A DNA stretch of 64,000 bases from Aequorivita viscosa (GCF_900106795.1 NZ_FNNS01000003.1:62001-126000); one strand, 5' to 3'. Positions 8,959-17,650 are shown, counted from the first letter of the stretch. Notes: generated by a model from the letters alone, not told the origin. Made by a program: numbers and translations.

Positions 8959-10527
8959 ATGAAATTATCCAAAATTCTTCCTCTAATGCTACTTATGGCT
9001 GTTAGTAGTATTGGTATTGCGCAAAAAGATAAAAAATCGAAGAAGCCACTTCAAACCAAGGAAGTTAAAGTTGTGGATTCAATTAGAATTACCAAAATTT
9101 CTGATGAATTACCTTCAACAGTAGTGGCAACGGTTGTAAAAGATAGTGTTATTTACAACTTACAAGATATTGCAATAGCTAGGGAGAAGGATAGTTTGTG
9201 GTTAAAAGAAGTTTACAAATCCGATTTGTTTGACGATATCTATAGCAGTGTAGTAAATCAAGAATTTGAAGAAGTAGATTATTCCGAATTGCCTACCGAG
9301 CTTTTAAAACAACGCTTAAAGGAATTAGATGCACGTACCCCATTTAACGTAGAGTACAACACATCTTTGGAAAGCGTAATAAAGCATTATTTAAAAAATA
9401 GAAGACGCTCATTTGAACGTTTAATGGGGCTCAGCGAATATTATTTCCCAATGTTCGAAGCAGAACTAGATAAGCATCACCTTCCTTTAGAATTAAAATA
9501 TTTGGCTGTTGTAGAATCGGCATTAAATCCGAGAGCCCGCTCTAGAGTAGGCGCTACAGGACTCTGGCAGTTTATGTTTGCTACCGGAAAAATGTTTGGA
9601 TTAGATGTAAGCTCCTATGTTGATGAACGCTCAGATCCAATTATGGCTACCGAAGCTGCTAGTAAATACCTAAAAAGCTTAAATGAAAGTTTTAACGATT
9701 GGGATTTGGCACTCGCTGCATACAATTCTGGGCCAGGAAATGTTTCGAAAGCAATCCGTCGTTCGGGAGGAAAAACGAATTATTGGGATTTACGAAGATA
9801 TCTGCCAAGGGAAACAGCTGGTTACGTTCCGGCGTTTTTAGCAACTATGTATATTTTTGAATACGCTACAGAACACGGGTTTGAAAAGCAAGTAGCGCGA
9901 ATTCCGTATGTAGCAACAGATACTATAAAGGTAAAGCAACAAATTACCTTAGAGCAAGTTGCAAAACTCACAAACCTCGATATGGAGGAGCTTGAGTTTT
10001 TAAATCCGTCATATAAACTGGGAATTATCCCCGTAATTAAAGATGAAAACTATGTACTTCGACTTCCAATTACAGCAGTAGGAACTTTTGTAAACAACGA
10101 AGAAGCCATTTACACCTTTGTACAAGAAGAGCAGGAAGAGGCTGAGAAAGCCGCACCAGAATTATACGAACAGCCAGAAAAAATTAGATACCGCGTTAAG
10201 AGTGGAGATTTTTTAGGACGAATTGCAGAAAGATACGGTGTAGGCGTAAGCCAGATAAAAAACTGGAATGGAATGCGAAGCTCCAACTTAAGGGTTGGGC
10301 AAAATCTTATAATTTATCCACGAAAAATGGGGCAAGATATTGCTAGTAATACGCAATCAAAATCAAATTCATCCTCCGAAAAAACATATACTGTGCGCAA
10401 TGGCGACTCATTGTGGAGCATATCTAGAAAGTTTCCTGGAGTTTCGGTGCAAAATATCAAAAAATGGAACGATATTAGTGGTAGTAACATTAAACCCGGA
10501 ACTAAACTTAAAATCTATAAAGGATAG
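8959..10527 (+). CDS. Lytic transglycosylase with two LysM domains (MltD-like)
   Basis: Exported muramidase-like enzyme cleaving peptidoglycan glycan strands. From the ATG at 8959 (522 residues) the protein starts with a clear signal peptide ending near GIAQ; a frame from TTG at 8899 would hide it. The SLT domain (about 165-330) has the catalytic Glu in LAVVESALNPRARS, followed by GATGLWQFM and LAAYNSGPGNV. Two LysM peptidoglycan-binding modules follow, starting at YRVKSGDFLGRIAERYGV and, at the extreme C-terminus, YTVRNGDSLWSISRKFPG. The DUF4837 lipoprotein gene starts 21 bp downstream, probably in the same transcript. Confidence 0.93.
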   Translation: MKLSKILPLMLLMAVSSIGIAQKDKKSKKPLQTKEVKVVDSIRITKISDELPSTVVATVVKDSVIYNLQDIAIAREKDSLWLKEVYKSDLFDDIYSSVVNQEFEEVDYSELPTELLKQRLKELDARTPFNVEYNTSLESVIKHYLKNRRRSFERLMGLSEYYFPMFEAELDKHHLPLELKYLAVVESALNPRARSRVGATGLWQFMFATGKMFGLDVSSYVDERSDPIMATEAASKYLKSLNESFNDWDLALAAYNSGPGNVSKAIRRSGGKTNYWDLRRYLPRETAGYVPAFLATMYIFEYATEHGFEKQVARIPYVATDTIKVKQQITLEQVAKLTNLDMEELEFLNPSYKLGIIPVIKDENYVLRLPITAVGTFVNNEEAIYTFVQEEQEEAEKAAPELYEQPEKIRYRVKSGDFLGRIAERYGVGVSQIKNWNGMRSSNLRVGQNLIIYPRKMGQDIASNTQSKSNSSSEKTYTVRNGDSLWSISRKFPGVSVQNIKKWNDISGSNIKPGTKLKIYKG

Positions 10528-10548
10528 TTTCTTTAAACAACCTTCTAC

Positions 10549-11541
10549 ATGAGGCCATTTTATATTGCCCTGCTTTCGTTTCTAGTCGTACTATCCGCTT
10601 GCAGTGGGAGCGGAAAGAGAGATAAATCCCTTGTTCCTGATTCTGTTGGAAACATTAATGCACTTCAAGTTGTAATTCCCAATGATTTATGGAATGGCAC
10701 CGTCGGAGAGTCCATTCGAAACAATTTTGCAGCACCCACAGACGGCCTTCCACAAGACGAACCACTTTTCTCTATAAACCAGATGCAACCTGAAATTTTT
10801 ACAGGATTTGCACGAAGCAACAGACTCTTCTTATACGTAGTTTTAAGTGAAGATAATACTGTAAAACTTGCTACAAACGAATACGCTAAACCTCAAACCG
10901 GAGCCATAATTAAGGCTACTTCAGAAGAGAAATTAGTTGAGTTAATAAATGAAAATGCCCAGAAAATAATTGAGAATTTCTACAAAAGTGAAATTTCCGA
11001 AAGACAACGTAGAACAAAGCTCTCGCTGCTTAAAACAGATACGTTGGCAAAGGTAATGGGCGTACGTTTAGAAATTCCTTCAGCGTATCGATTGGCGAAA
11101 GCAACCGATTCGTTTTTTTGGTATAGAAAAGATCTTGATGATGGTACTACAAATATTCTTGTGTACGAAGCGCCTTTAAGTTTTATTGAAAACGATAGTA
11201 CAGCAATAGGCGATATTATTAAAATAAGAGATTCCATAGGCAGTAAGTTATTACCAGTAGAAGACGATGGGCTTTTCGTTACAGAAGGCGCTTATGCCCC
11301 ATATTTGTTTAAAACTACTATTGATGGCCTTTTTGCATACGAAACCAAAGGTACTTGGGAAGTAAAAGGCGCTTGGATGGGCGGTCCTTTTATAAATTTC
11401 GCCGTAAAAGACGAAAAAAACAACCGCTACTTGATATTAGAAGGGTTTTCATACGCTCCAGCGGCCAGAAAACGAGACCTTCAATTCGAGTTAGAATCAA
11501 TTTTAGAGTTGGCGAAGGTTGAAAAATTAGAAAAGAAGTAG
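10549..11541 (+). CDS. DUF4837 family lipoprotein
   Basis: 330 residues with a type II signal peptide: MRPFYIALLSF then a lipobox ending VLSAC with Cys at about residue 18. The body is typical of DUF4837 (Bacteroidota-specific, function unknown): an early segment NDLWNGTVGESIRNNF and a later GTWEVKGAWMGGPFINF. It is probably co-transcribed with the preceding lytic transglycosylase, which suggests, without proving, an envelope role. A bidirectional terminator follows. Confidence 0.85.
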   Translation: MRPFYIALLSFLVVLSACSGSGKRDKSLVPDSVGNINALQVVIPNDLWNGTVGESIRNNFAAPTDGLPQDEPLFSINQMQPEIFTGFARSNRLFLYVVLSEDNTVKLATNEYAKPQTGAIIKATSEEKLVELINENAQKIIENFYKSEISERQRRTKLSLLKTDTLAKVMGVRLEIPSAYRLAKATDSFFWYRKDLDDGTTNILVYEAPLSFIENDSTAIGDIIKIRDSIGSKLLPVEDDGLFVTEGAYAPYLFKTTIDGLFAYETKGTWEVKGAWMGGPFINFAVKDEKNNRYLILEGFSYAPAARKRDLQFELESILELAKVEKLEKK

Positions 11542-11559
11542 CTAAACGGCGTAAATTAA

Positions 11560-11597
11560 AAAATCCTCGTTCAAATATCACTTTGAACGAGGATTTT
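11560..11597. terminator. Bidirectional intrinsic terminator
   Basis: A 16-bp perfect inverted repeat (11560-11575 and 11582-11597) with a 6-nt loop; the A-rich left side and T-rich right side give a U-run on both strands. It lies between the convergent DUF4837 gene and tatA. Confidence 0.9.
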
Positions 11598-11618
11598 CTT
11601 TAGTTAGAAAGAACACAT

Positions 11619-11810
11619 TTATTTATTCTCATCTAATTTTTTATCGGTAGTATCTTCTTCTTTAGAAGCATCTTTAAACTCCTTAAGGCCACTACCTAAA
11701 CCACGCATAAGCTCAGGAATTTTCTTTCCGCCAAATAACAGCAGTACAATAATAACGATTAAAGCAATCTGCCAAGGACCTATAGCTAAAGGAAGAAATA
11801 ATGCACTCAT
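11619..11810 (-). CDS. tatA: Twin-arginine translocase subunit TatA/TatE
   Basis: 63 residues from the ATG at 11810. One N-terminal membrane helix within [18 protein letters not shown], the hinge-Gly region [14 protein letters not shown], then an amphipathic helix ([13 protein letters not shown]) and a short charged tail: the standard TatA layout. It forms the protein-conducting oligomer of the Tat system with TatC, which is not in this window. A longer frame (to 11843) adds 11 residues before the helix and is less likely. A CAAANNTA (-7) element lies 21 bp upstream of the start. Confidence 0.93.
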   Translation of the reverse strand: MSALFLPLAIGPWQIALIVIIVLLLFGGKKIPELMRGLGSGLKEFKDASKEEDTTDKKLDENK

Positions 11811-11831
11811 AATTTTAAAAATTTTATGAAG

Positions 11832-11839
11832 CAAAGGTA
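11832..11839 (-). promoter_or_regulatory. -7 element for tatA
   Basis: On the minus strand this reads TACCTTTG, a full match to TAnnTTTG, 21 bp upstream of the tatA ATG. No clear -33 element. Confidence 0.45.
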
Positions 11840-11901
11840 ACAAGAAATGTTTAGATAGAACGTTTTGAAGGTAACTTTAGCGTTTAGGCTCGAGTTTATT
11901 T

Positions 11902-11909
11902 TATATTTG
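11902..11909 (+). promoter_or_regulatory. -7 element for the M23 peptidase gene
   Basis: TATATTTG, a full match, 19 bp before the ATG at 11929. TTTA at 11876-11879 (22-bp spacing) is a possible weak -33 element. Confidence 0.5.
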
Positions 11910-11928
11910 TAAAAAAGCTAGTAAACCA

Positions 11929-12792
11929 ATGGTTAAGAAGGAAAAACGCGCCAAGAGGTTCAAAAAGAAACTACTGCATAAATACAGACTCGTAATTCTC
12001 AATGAGGAAACTTTTGAGGAGCGGTTTTCATTTAAGCTTAATAGGTTAAACGTTTTTATTTTTAGTACGCTATTTGCGTTGCTTCTTATATTAACAACAA
12101 CCATAATCATAGCATTTACGCCACTTAGAGAGTATATTCCTGGGTATTCATCAACTACTTTAAAGCGTCAGGCATCTGTCTTGGTGTATAAAACAGATTC
12201 ATTACAGAAAATAATCAACCTGAACGAGCAGTACCTTGCTTCAATTAAAAAAGTGCTTACTGGAGACGTAAAAACCGTAGAATTCAACAAAGATTCTATT
12301 ATTGAAGTCGCAAAAACAGATCCGTCTGTACTTATTCGAACCTCAAGAAAAGATTCACTTTTAAGAGAAAAGGTAGGACAAGAAGACAAATACAATCCGT
12401 TAGTCGATAATCGCGAATATCAATACACCTTATTTGCACCCGTAAACGGAACTATTTCTGAAAACTATGATAGCAAAAAAAAGCACTACGCTGTAGATAT
12501 TGTTACAGCTAAAGATGCACCGGTAAAATCCATCGCCGATGGAACCGTGATTTTTGCCGAATGGACCGCTCAAACAGGAAATGTTATTATTGTAAAGCAT
12601 AACAGCGATATTATCTCGGTTTATAAACATAATGCGATGCTTACCAAAGGACAAGGAGAACGTGTAAGAGCAGGGGAAGTAATTGCAACCGTTGGCAGCA
12701 CTGGCGAGCTTACAACTGGCCCACACCTTCATTTTGAGCTGTGGCGGGACGGAATTCCAGTAAACCCAACAAGCTATATTGATTTTGATTAA
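11929..12792 (+). CDS. M23 family metallopeptidase (LytM-type), membrane anchored
   Basis: 287 residues. A basic cytoplasmic N-terminus (KKEKRAKRFKKK) and one membrane helix at about 42-64 place the rest in the periplasm. A short linker precedes a LytM/M23 domain (about 165-287): zinc ligands in HYAVDIV (HxxxD), then YKHN, and the C-terminal HLHFELW. All canonical residues are present, so it is probably an active peptidoglycan endopeptidase rather than a degenerate EnvC/NlpD-type activator. The GH3 gene starts 6 bp after its stop, so the two are likely one transcript. Confidence 0.9.
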   Translation: MVKKEKRAKRFKKKLLHKYRLVILNEETFEERFSFKLNRLNVFIFSTLFALLLILTTTIIIAFTPLREYIPGYSSTTLKRQASVLVYKTDSLQKIINLNEQYLASIKKVLTGDVKTVEFNKDSIIEVAKTDPSVLIRTSRKDSLLREKVGQEDKYNPLVDNREYQYTLFAPVNGTISENYDSKKKHYAVDIVTAKDAPVKSIADGTVIFAEWTAQTGNVIIVKHNSDIISVYKHNAMLTKGQGERVRAGEVIATVGSTGELTTGPHLHFELWRDGIPVNPTSYIDFD

Positions 12793-12798
12793 AAGCCT

Positions 12799-14295
12799 AT
12801 GTCTATAAAATCCTTCGCGGCAAAAATTTTCGCAAAAATCGTTCTAAAAAAAATGCAGCAATGGGCGCAAAACCCTGTTGAAACACAACAACGCGTTTTT
12901 ATTAAATTAATTTCCGAAGCACAAAATACAGCTTTCGGAAAAGATCACGATTTCAAAAACATTAAGTCGTTTAACGATTTTGCAACACGTGTTCCCATCA
13001 GGGATTACGAAGAATTAAAACCTTACGTAGAGCGTGTCGTTAAGGGTGAGGAAAACGTGCTTTGGCCAAGAAAACCGCTCTATTTTGCCAAAACTTCAGG
13101 AACTACTTCGGGGGCCAAGTTTATCCCACTTACAAAAGAATCTATGCCCTACCACGTGGAAGCCGCCCGAAATGCCATTTTGTGTTACATCAACGAAACG
13201 GGTAAAGCAGACTTTGTAGATGGCAAAATGATTTTTCTACAAGGCAGCCCCGAGGTCGAAGAAAAAAACGGCATTAAAACCGGAAGACTATCAGGAATTG
13301 TGGCGCATTATGTGCCTTCATATTTACAAAAAAACCGTTTACCTAGCTGGGAAACCAATTGTATTGACGATTGGGAATCGAAAGTAGATGCCATCGTCGA
13401 AGAAACCAAAAATCAGGATATGACGGTTATTAGCGGAATTCCACCGTGGGTACAAATGTATTTTGAAAAACTTCAGGAAACCACCAATCAAAAAATTGGC
13501 GACCTTTTCAAAAACTTTAATCTGTTTATTTATGGTGGCGTAAATTATGAACCATATCGCGCGAAGTTTGAAAGCCTAATCGGCAGAAAAGTTGACAGTA
13601 TTGAGCTATTTCCTGCTAGCGAAGGTTTTTTCGCGTTTCAAGATAGTCAGAAAGATAAGGGGATGTTATTGCTTCTCAATTCAGGAATTTTCTATGAATT
13701 TGTTGAAGCAGCATCGTTTTTTCAAGAAAACCCAAAGCGATTAACCATCGGTGAAGTTATGACAGGTATTGATTATGTAATGATAATTTCAACAAATGCC
13801 GGCTTGTGGGGTTACAATTTAGGCGATACCATTCAATTTACGTCAACAAAACCGTATCGCGTAATTGTTTCAGGACGAATTAAACATTTTATTTCTGCTT
13901 TTGGCGAACACGTAATCGGAAAAGAAGTGGAAGAGTCTATGAATAAAGCGATGACAAAATTCGGGTTTTCGATTACTGAATTTACTGTTGCCCCGCAAGT
14001 AACTCCTTCTGAAGGAGATTTACCGCATCACGAATGGCTTATTGAATTTGAAAAGCCACCCGAAAACCTGCAAGAAGTAGCTGCGTTTCTAGATGCCGAA
14101 ATGAAACAACAAAACTCGTATTATTTCGATTTAATTGAAGGAAAAGTGCTCGGGCCATTACAATTGAGGAGTTTAAAAAGAGAGAGCTTTCGAGAGTATA
14201 TGAAATCGGAAGGTAAACTTGGAGGACAAAACAAAGTTCCTAGGCTTTCTAACGATCGAAAAATTGCAGATGCATTGATTAAGATTCAGCCTTAA
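12799..14295 (+). CDS. GH3 auxin-responsive promoter family protein
   Basis: 498 residues with the GH3 fold, an adenylating acyl-acid amido synthetase family best known from plants (conjugating amino acids to jasmonate or auxin). The ATP/AMP-binding motif KTSGTTSGAKFIPLT is at about residues 96-110, YGGVNYEPY near 250, and a C-terminal region with VSGRIKHFISAFGEH. Bacterial GH3 proteins are common in Bacteroidota, but their substrates are unknown. It is tightly linked to the upstream M23 gene and followed after 24 bp by the DUF6909 gene, which has its own -7 element. Confidence 0.88.
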   Translation: MSIKSFAAKIFAKIVLKKMQQWAQNPVETQQRVFIKLISEAQNTAFGKDHDFKNIKSFNDFATRVPIRDYEELKPYVERVVKGEENVLWPRKPLYFAKTSGTTSGAKFIPLTKESMPYHVEAARNAILCYINETGKADFVDGKMIFLQGSPEVEEKNGIKTGRLSGIVAHYVPSYLQKNRLPSWETNCIDDWESKVDAIVEETKNQDMTVISGIPPWVQMYFEKLQETTNQKIGDLFKNFNLFIYGGVNYEPYRAKFESLIGRKVDSIELFPASEGFFAFQDSQKDKGMLLLLNSGIFYEFVEAASFFQENPKRLTIGEVMTGIDYVMIISTNAGLWGYNLGDTIQFTSTKPYRVIVSGRIKHFISAFGEHVIGKEVEESMNKAMTKFGFSITEFTVAPQVTPSEGDLPHHEWLIEFEKPPENLQEVAAFLDAEMKQQNSYYFDLIEGKVLGPLQLRSLKRESFREYMKSEGKLGGQNKVPRLSNDRKIADALIKIQP

Positions 14296-14304
14296 AATTA
14301 GTAG

Positions 14305-14312
14305 TATATTTG
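14305..14312 (+). promoter_or_regulatory. -7 element for the DUF6909 gene
   Basis: TATATTTG, a full match, only 7 bp before the ATG at 14320. If used, transcription would start at or within a few bases of the start codon, giving a leaderless or nearly leaderless mRNA. No clear -33 element. Confidence 0.4.
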
Positions 14313-14319
14313 TATTTAT

Positions 14320-16020
14320 ATGAATAATTTGAAATCACACACCAGAACACGTGCCCAAGAGAGCACAGGAGCCATAGAGAGGCTTTACATTACAATGCGC
14401 CACCTATTAAATCGAGGCTTCTATAAACCCATGGGGGTTTCGGGCGAATCCTTGCGCGAGGCATTGTTAACATTGCGGCCAGAAATTTACGGATCCATTA
14501 CAGAAGAAAAAATTGAGCTTCAAGGATTGCTGTATATCATGGATCGTTTACCACACGGAATTGAAGAATGTAGGTATATAAACTTAACAAGCGACGAAGG
14601 CTATAAAGATTCGCACTTCGAGACGATAATTCCGCTTAAACGCCGAAGAAATTGCTATCGTATAGATGCTGAACAAATGAATATCGAAATTACCCGAGGA
14701 CGCTCAGAAATTTATGATATTCTTACACACCTAACATTTCTTTTTATCGAATCTCATAAAATTATGAAGCAAGTTCTTATCAACGAGAACGGAGATGTTA
14801 TTCGAGATTGGAAAAAATTGGAAGAAGTTGTTTTAAAGAAAGGTGAACTCACCCTAGAAGAAAAAGAAATAGCACTTACCCATACGGCCAACTTTTTGGG
14901 AAGAACTTTTCAAGAAATAAAAAATGCTTTTCCGTATTTCGCTACAGAGAAAGATGAAAATCGTTTTTTCAATATCATCTATTTTATGGGCAAATTGGCC
15001 ATGTCTGAGGTGGTAGAAGACAATAAACGTATTATAACATTTAGTCCAGTACTTCGCGAAAGATTAGGCCATCATATCCATGGCGAACGATGGGCATACC
15101 GCATAAAACAAACTTTAGAAGAACAAGGATTATTGGAGCGTCCGCTTCATATAATTAGTGCCAATATGCATAGTGTAATGAATACATTGTATGCTGAAAA
15201 AGCACTGCCCTCTGAGTTTGCGAAAAAGAAAGCAATGCAGGTTTTCGAAGCTTTAAGCAGCCCAACAAGTAAAATGCTTCGCGAGAAAGTGATGAAGACA
15301 GCCCTAAGCCAAGGTATGGTCTTTTTAGAAGACGAAAGCGGAACCAATATCGATGTGCAAATAATAGATACTTCCAAAATTAAAAACAATTCTTATACAG
15401 AAGGTTTAAAAGATATTGAAGAATCGAAAAAACCCGTAATTATTGTAATGGATTATGCTTTCGGGGAACAAGCATACGAAACTATGGACGAATTGTTAAA
15501 GCCATATCCAAAGACCAATCAAAAACATAAATTTTTAAATGTTGCTTCCGTTTCTATTATGGGAAAGGCGGGTATTTTGGAAGGTGGAAAAGGCGATATA
15601 ATGATTCCATCTGCACATGTTTTTGAAGGTACAGCAGATAATTATCCGTTTAAAAATGAAATTTCGAAGACGTTATTTAAAGATGATGACGTTAAGGTTT
15701 TTGAAGGAACGATGATTTCAGTTTTAGGAACTTCACTTCAAAATAGAGATGTTTTAAAGTTTTTCCACAACTCTACTTGGAATGTAATTGGGTTAGAAAT
15801 GGAAGGCGCACATTACCAAAAAGCAATTCAATCTGCATCAAAAATACGGCGTAGCATCAGTCCAAAAGTGAAGGTTCGATATGCGTATTACGCTTCAGAT
15901 AACCCTCTCGAAACAGGAAGCACTTTAGCATCTGGTGGATTGGGAACAACAGGGGTAAAACCTACGTATTTAATCACCGAAAAAATGTTAAAACAAATAT
16001 TAGACTCATCTAAAAAATAA
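14320..16020 (+). CDS. DUF6909 family protein, possibly nucleoside-phosphorylase-like
   Basis: 566 residues, soluble, no signal peptide. Function not established. The N-terminal half is helical (MRHLLNRGFYKPMGVSGESL). The last 200 residues resemble the nucleoside phosphorylase/AMP nucleosidase fold: a Gly-rich stretch SIMGKAGILEGGKGDIMIP, a mid segment FEGTMISVLGTSLQNRD, and GLEMEGAHY, which matches the substrate-binding Met-Glu-Gly of that family (DMEGA/EMEGA). The DUF6909 name is from memory and the phosphorylase relationship is inference. rfbB starts 5 bp downstream, so it may feed transcription into the rhamnose genes. Confidence 0.65.
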   Translation: MNNLKSHTRTRAQESTGAIERLYITMRHLLNRGFYKPMGVSGESLREALLTLRPEIYGSITEEKIELQGLLYIMDRLPHGIEECRYINLTSDEGYKDSHFETIIPLKRRRNCYRIDAEQMNIEITRGRSEIYDILTHLTFLFIESHKIMKQVLINENGDVIRDWKKLEEVVLKKGELTLEEKEIALTHTANFLGRTFQEIKNAFPYFATEKDENRFFNIIYFMGKLAMSEVVEDNKRIITFSPVLRERLGHHIHGERWAYRIKQTLEEQGLLERPLHIISANMHSVMNTLYAEKALPSEFAKKKAMQVFEALSSPTSKMLREKVMKTALSQGMVFLEDESGTNIDVQIIDTSKIKNNSYTEGLKDIEESKKPVIIVMDYAFGEQAYETMDELLKPYPKTNQKHKFLNVASVSIMGKAGILEGGKGDIMIPSAHVFEGTADNYPFKNEISKTLFKDDDVKVFEGTMISVLGTSLQNRDVLKFFHNSTWNVIGLEMEGAHYQKAIQSASKIRRSISPKVKVRYAYYASDNPLETGSTLASGGLGTTGVKPTYLITEKMLKQILDSSKK

Positions 16021-16025
16021 TTTAA

Positions 16026-17033
16026 ATGAATGATAAAGTACTGATTACTGGAGGCGCAGGTTTCATTGGTTCCAATTACGTTGCCTATGTTGCTGAAAAC
16101 TCGAATGATGAAATTTTTGTGTTAGACAAGCTAACGTATGCAGGAGATCTTAAAAATTTAGAAGCTGTTTCAGATAAATTCACCTTTGTTGAAGGTGATA
16201 TTTGTGACGAAGAATTAATCAAAAAACTCTTCGCTGAACATCAATTTAATAAGGTTGTTCACTTTGCTGCAGAAAGCCATGTAGATAATTCTATTTCGGG
16301 TCCTTCAGAGTTTATTCAAACAAATATTGTAGGTACTTTTAATCTAGTTCATACAGCTTATAAAACTTGGATGAATAGCCCGAACGATTTAAAAAAGGAA
16401 TTCAAGAACGCACGTTTTTTACATATTTCAACCGATGAGGTTTATGGCACTTTAGGAGAAACTGGACTTTTTACCGAAAAAACCAGCTACGCGCCCAATA
16501 GTCCGTATAGCGCTTCAAAAGCATCTTCAGATTTTATTGTGCGGAGTTATTTTCACACTTTTGGATTGCCTGTTGTTACAACCAATTGTTCAAATAATTA
16601 TGGCCCCAATCAACATAAAGAAAAATTGATTCCAACAATTATTCGCAAAGCAATTTCCGGAGATTCTATTCCTATTTATGGCGACGGAAAAAACGTTCGC
16701 GATTGGCTTTACGTAATGGATCATTGCAGTGGTATTTTCTTGGCGTTAGAAAAAGGAAAGTTAGGCGAAACCTATAATATCGGGGGTCGCAATGAACGTG
16801 AAAATTTATACATAGCAAATGTAATTTGTGAATTGCTCGATGAAATGCTTCCGAAAAACGCATCGTATAAAGAGCAAATAACCTTTGTGAAGGATCGTCC
16901 TGGTCACGATTTTAGATATGCTATAGATGCAACAAAAATTGAAAATGAACTAGGCTGGAAAGCTAACGAGAATTTTGAAACAGGGATTCAGAAAACAATT
17001 GCTTGGTATTTAGATAAGAGAGATAGGTTATAA
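16026..17033 (+). CDS. rfbB: dTDP-glucose 4,6-dehydratase
   Basis: Second step of dTDP-L-rhamnose synthesis; extended SDR, 335 residues. NAD-binding GGAGFIGSNY is at about residues 8-17, HFAAESHVD near 80, STDEVYG near 140, and the catalytic YSASKASSD (YxxxK) near 167. It begins 5 bp after the DUF6909 gene. Its natural partners rfbA, rfbC and rfbD follow only after a toxin-antitoxin pair (17128-17650) that seems to split the operon. Confidence 0.97.
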   Translation: MNDKVLITGGAGFIGSNYVAYVAENSNDEIFVLDKLTYAGDLKNLEAVSDKFTFVEGDICDEELIKKLFAEHQFNKVVHFAAESHVDNSISGPSEFIQTNIVGTFNLVHTAYKTWMNSPNDLKKEFKNARFLHISTDEVYGTLGETGLFTEKTSYAPNSPYSASKASSDFIVRSYFHTFGLPVVTTNCSNNYGPNQHKEKLIPTIIRKAISGDSIPIYGDGKNVRDWLYVMDHCSGIFLALEKGKLGETYNIGGRNERENLYIANVICELLDEMLPKNASYKEQITFVKDRPGHDFRYAIDATKIENELGWKANENFETGIQKTIAWYLDKRDRL

Positions 17034-17062
17034 ATCTATCTTTTTAAAGTTATACGGTTGAA

Positions 17063-17088
17063 ATAACATTTGTATAACAGGTTGTTAT
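17063..17088. promoter_or_regulatory. Candidate operator of the toxin-antitoxin operon
   Basis: ATAACA at 17063-17068 and 17074-17079 (direct repeat, 11 bp apart, about one helical turn), then the inverted copy TGTTAT at 17083-17088 after a 3-nt gap. The inverted pair lies exactly between the -33 and -7 elements, where bound antitoxin would block RNA polymerase. The role is inferred from position and the known autoregulation of ribbon-helix-helix antitoxins. Confidence 0.5.
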
Positions 17089-17100
17089 TAGTTAAATTTG
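17069..17100 (+). promoter_or_regulatory. Bacteroidota-type promoter for the toxin-antitoxin pair
   Basis: TTTG at 17069-17072, a spacer of exactly 20 bp, and TAAATTTG at 17093-17100: full matches to the -33 and -7 elements. Start codon at 17128. Confidence 0.75.
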
Positions 17101-17127
17101 TCTGGAGTATAAAATAAGACTAAAAGC

Positions 17128-17373
17128 ATGAAAGTACAGACCGCATTTCGTTTTGACAAAGATTTGTTAGAACTCGTAAAGGAAAAAGCAAAAGCCGAAA
17201 AGCGAAGTCTAAACAATTATATAGAGTATTTGCTCTATCGTGAAGTGGGCAACATTCCCAATGCAGAAACGCAACAAGCGATTTATGAAGCTCATAATGA
17301 TATAAATCTTACAAAAATTGAAGATTTTAACAAATGGAGGGACTCGTTACTAAGTGGTGAGTTCGATGTATAA
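17128..17373 (+). CDS. Antitoxin of a type II toxin-antitoxin pair (ribbon-helix-helix)
   Basis: 81 residues. The first 40 look like a ribbon-helix-helix DNA-binding domain: a beta strand (VQTAFRFDKD) then two helices (LLELVKEKAKAEKRSLNNYIEYLL). The rest is acidic and probably disordered until toxin-bound (NLTKIEDFNKWRDSLLSGEF). Its stop overlaps the toxin start by 8 bp. A strong promoter with an operator-like repeat precedes it, which fits autoregulation. It sits between rfbB and rfbA and is not part of the sugar pathway. Confidence 0.82.
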   Translation: MKVQTAFRFDKDLLELVKEKAKAEKRSLNNYIEYLLYREVGNIPNAETQQAIYEAHNDINLTKIEDFNKWRDSLLSGEFDV

Positions 17374-17650
17374 TTTTATTTTTACCACCAAATTTAAGAA
17401 GGATTTTAAAAAGCTTCAGAAGCGAAATATGACAGATGTTAATTTGGCTGTTGCTGTTTTAGATATTCTTCGGGCTAATGGAGTTAAAGGCATTCCTCCA
17501 ACTATGACAACGCATAAATTGAAGGGAAAATATGAAGGAGATTGGGAATGTCATATAAAACCCGACCTTCTGATTATTTGGTTTCAAATAGAATCGCCCA
17601 AGACCATAAAATTGATTCGGATTGGTTCGTATTCAGAGCTGTTTGAATAG
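17366..17650 (+). CDS. YafQ family toxin (RelE superfamily)
   Basis: 94 residues from the ATG at 17366. YafQ is a ribosome-dependent mRNA endonuclease. The N-terminus YNFIFTTKFKKDFKKLQKR is typical. From family knowledge, the catalytic set in E. coli YafQ is H50, H63, D67 and H87; here H50 (THKLKG), H63 and D67 (CHIKPDL) are present, but the last His is replaced by Y89 in RIGSYSELF where homologues read GSHSELF/GTHSDLF. It could be a weakened toxin. A GTG at 17354 would add four residues, but the ATG overlapping the antitoxin stop is the usual arrangement. Confidence 0.85.
   Translation: MYNFIFTTKFKKDFKKLQKRNMTDVNLAVAVLDILRANGVKGIPPTMTTHKLKGKYEGDWECHIKPDLLIIWFQIESPKTIKLIRIGSYSELFE

Noticed and set aside
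13150-13170. CACGTG-containing sequence in the GH3 gene
   Set aside because: Only the 6-bp core and a few flanking bases match parS; the outer GTT/AAC positions are missing.
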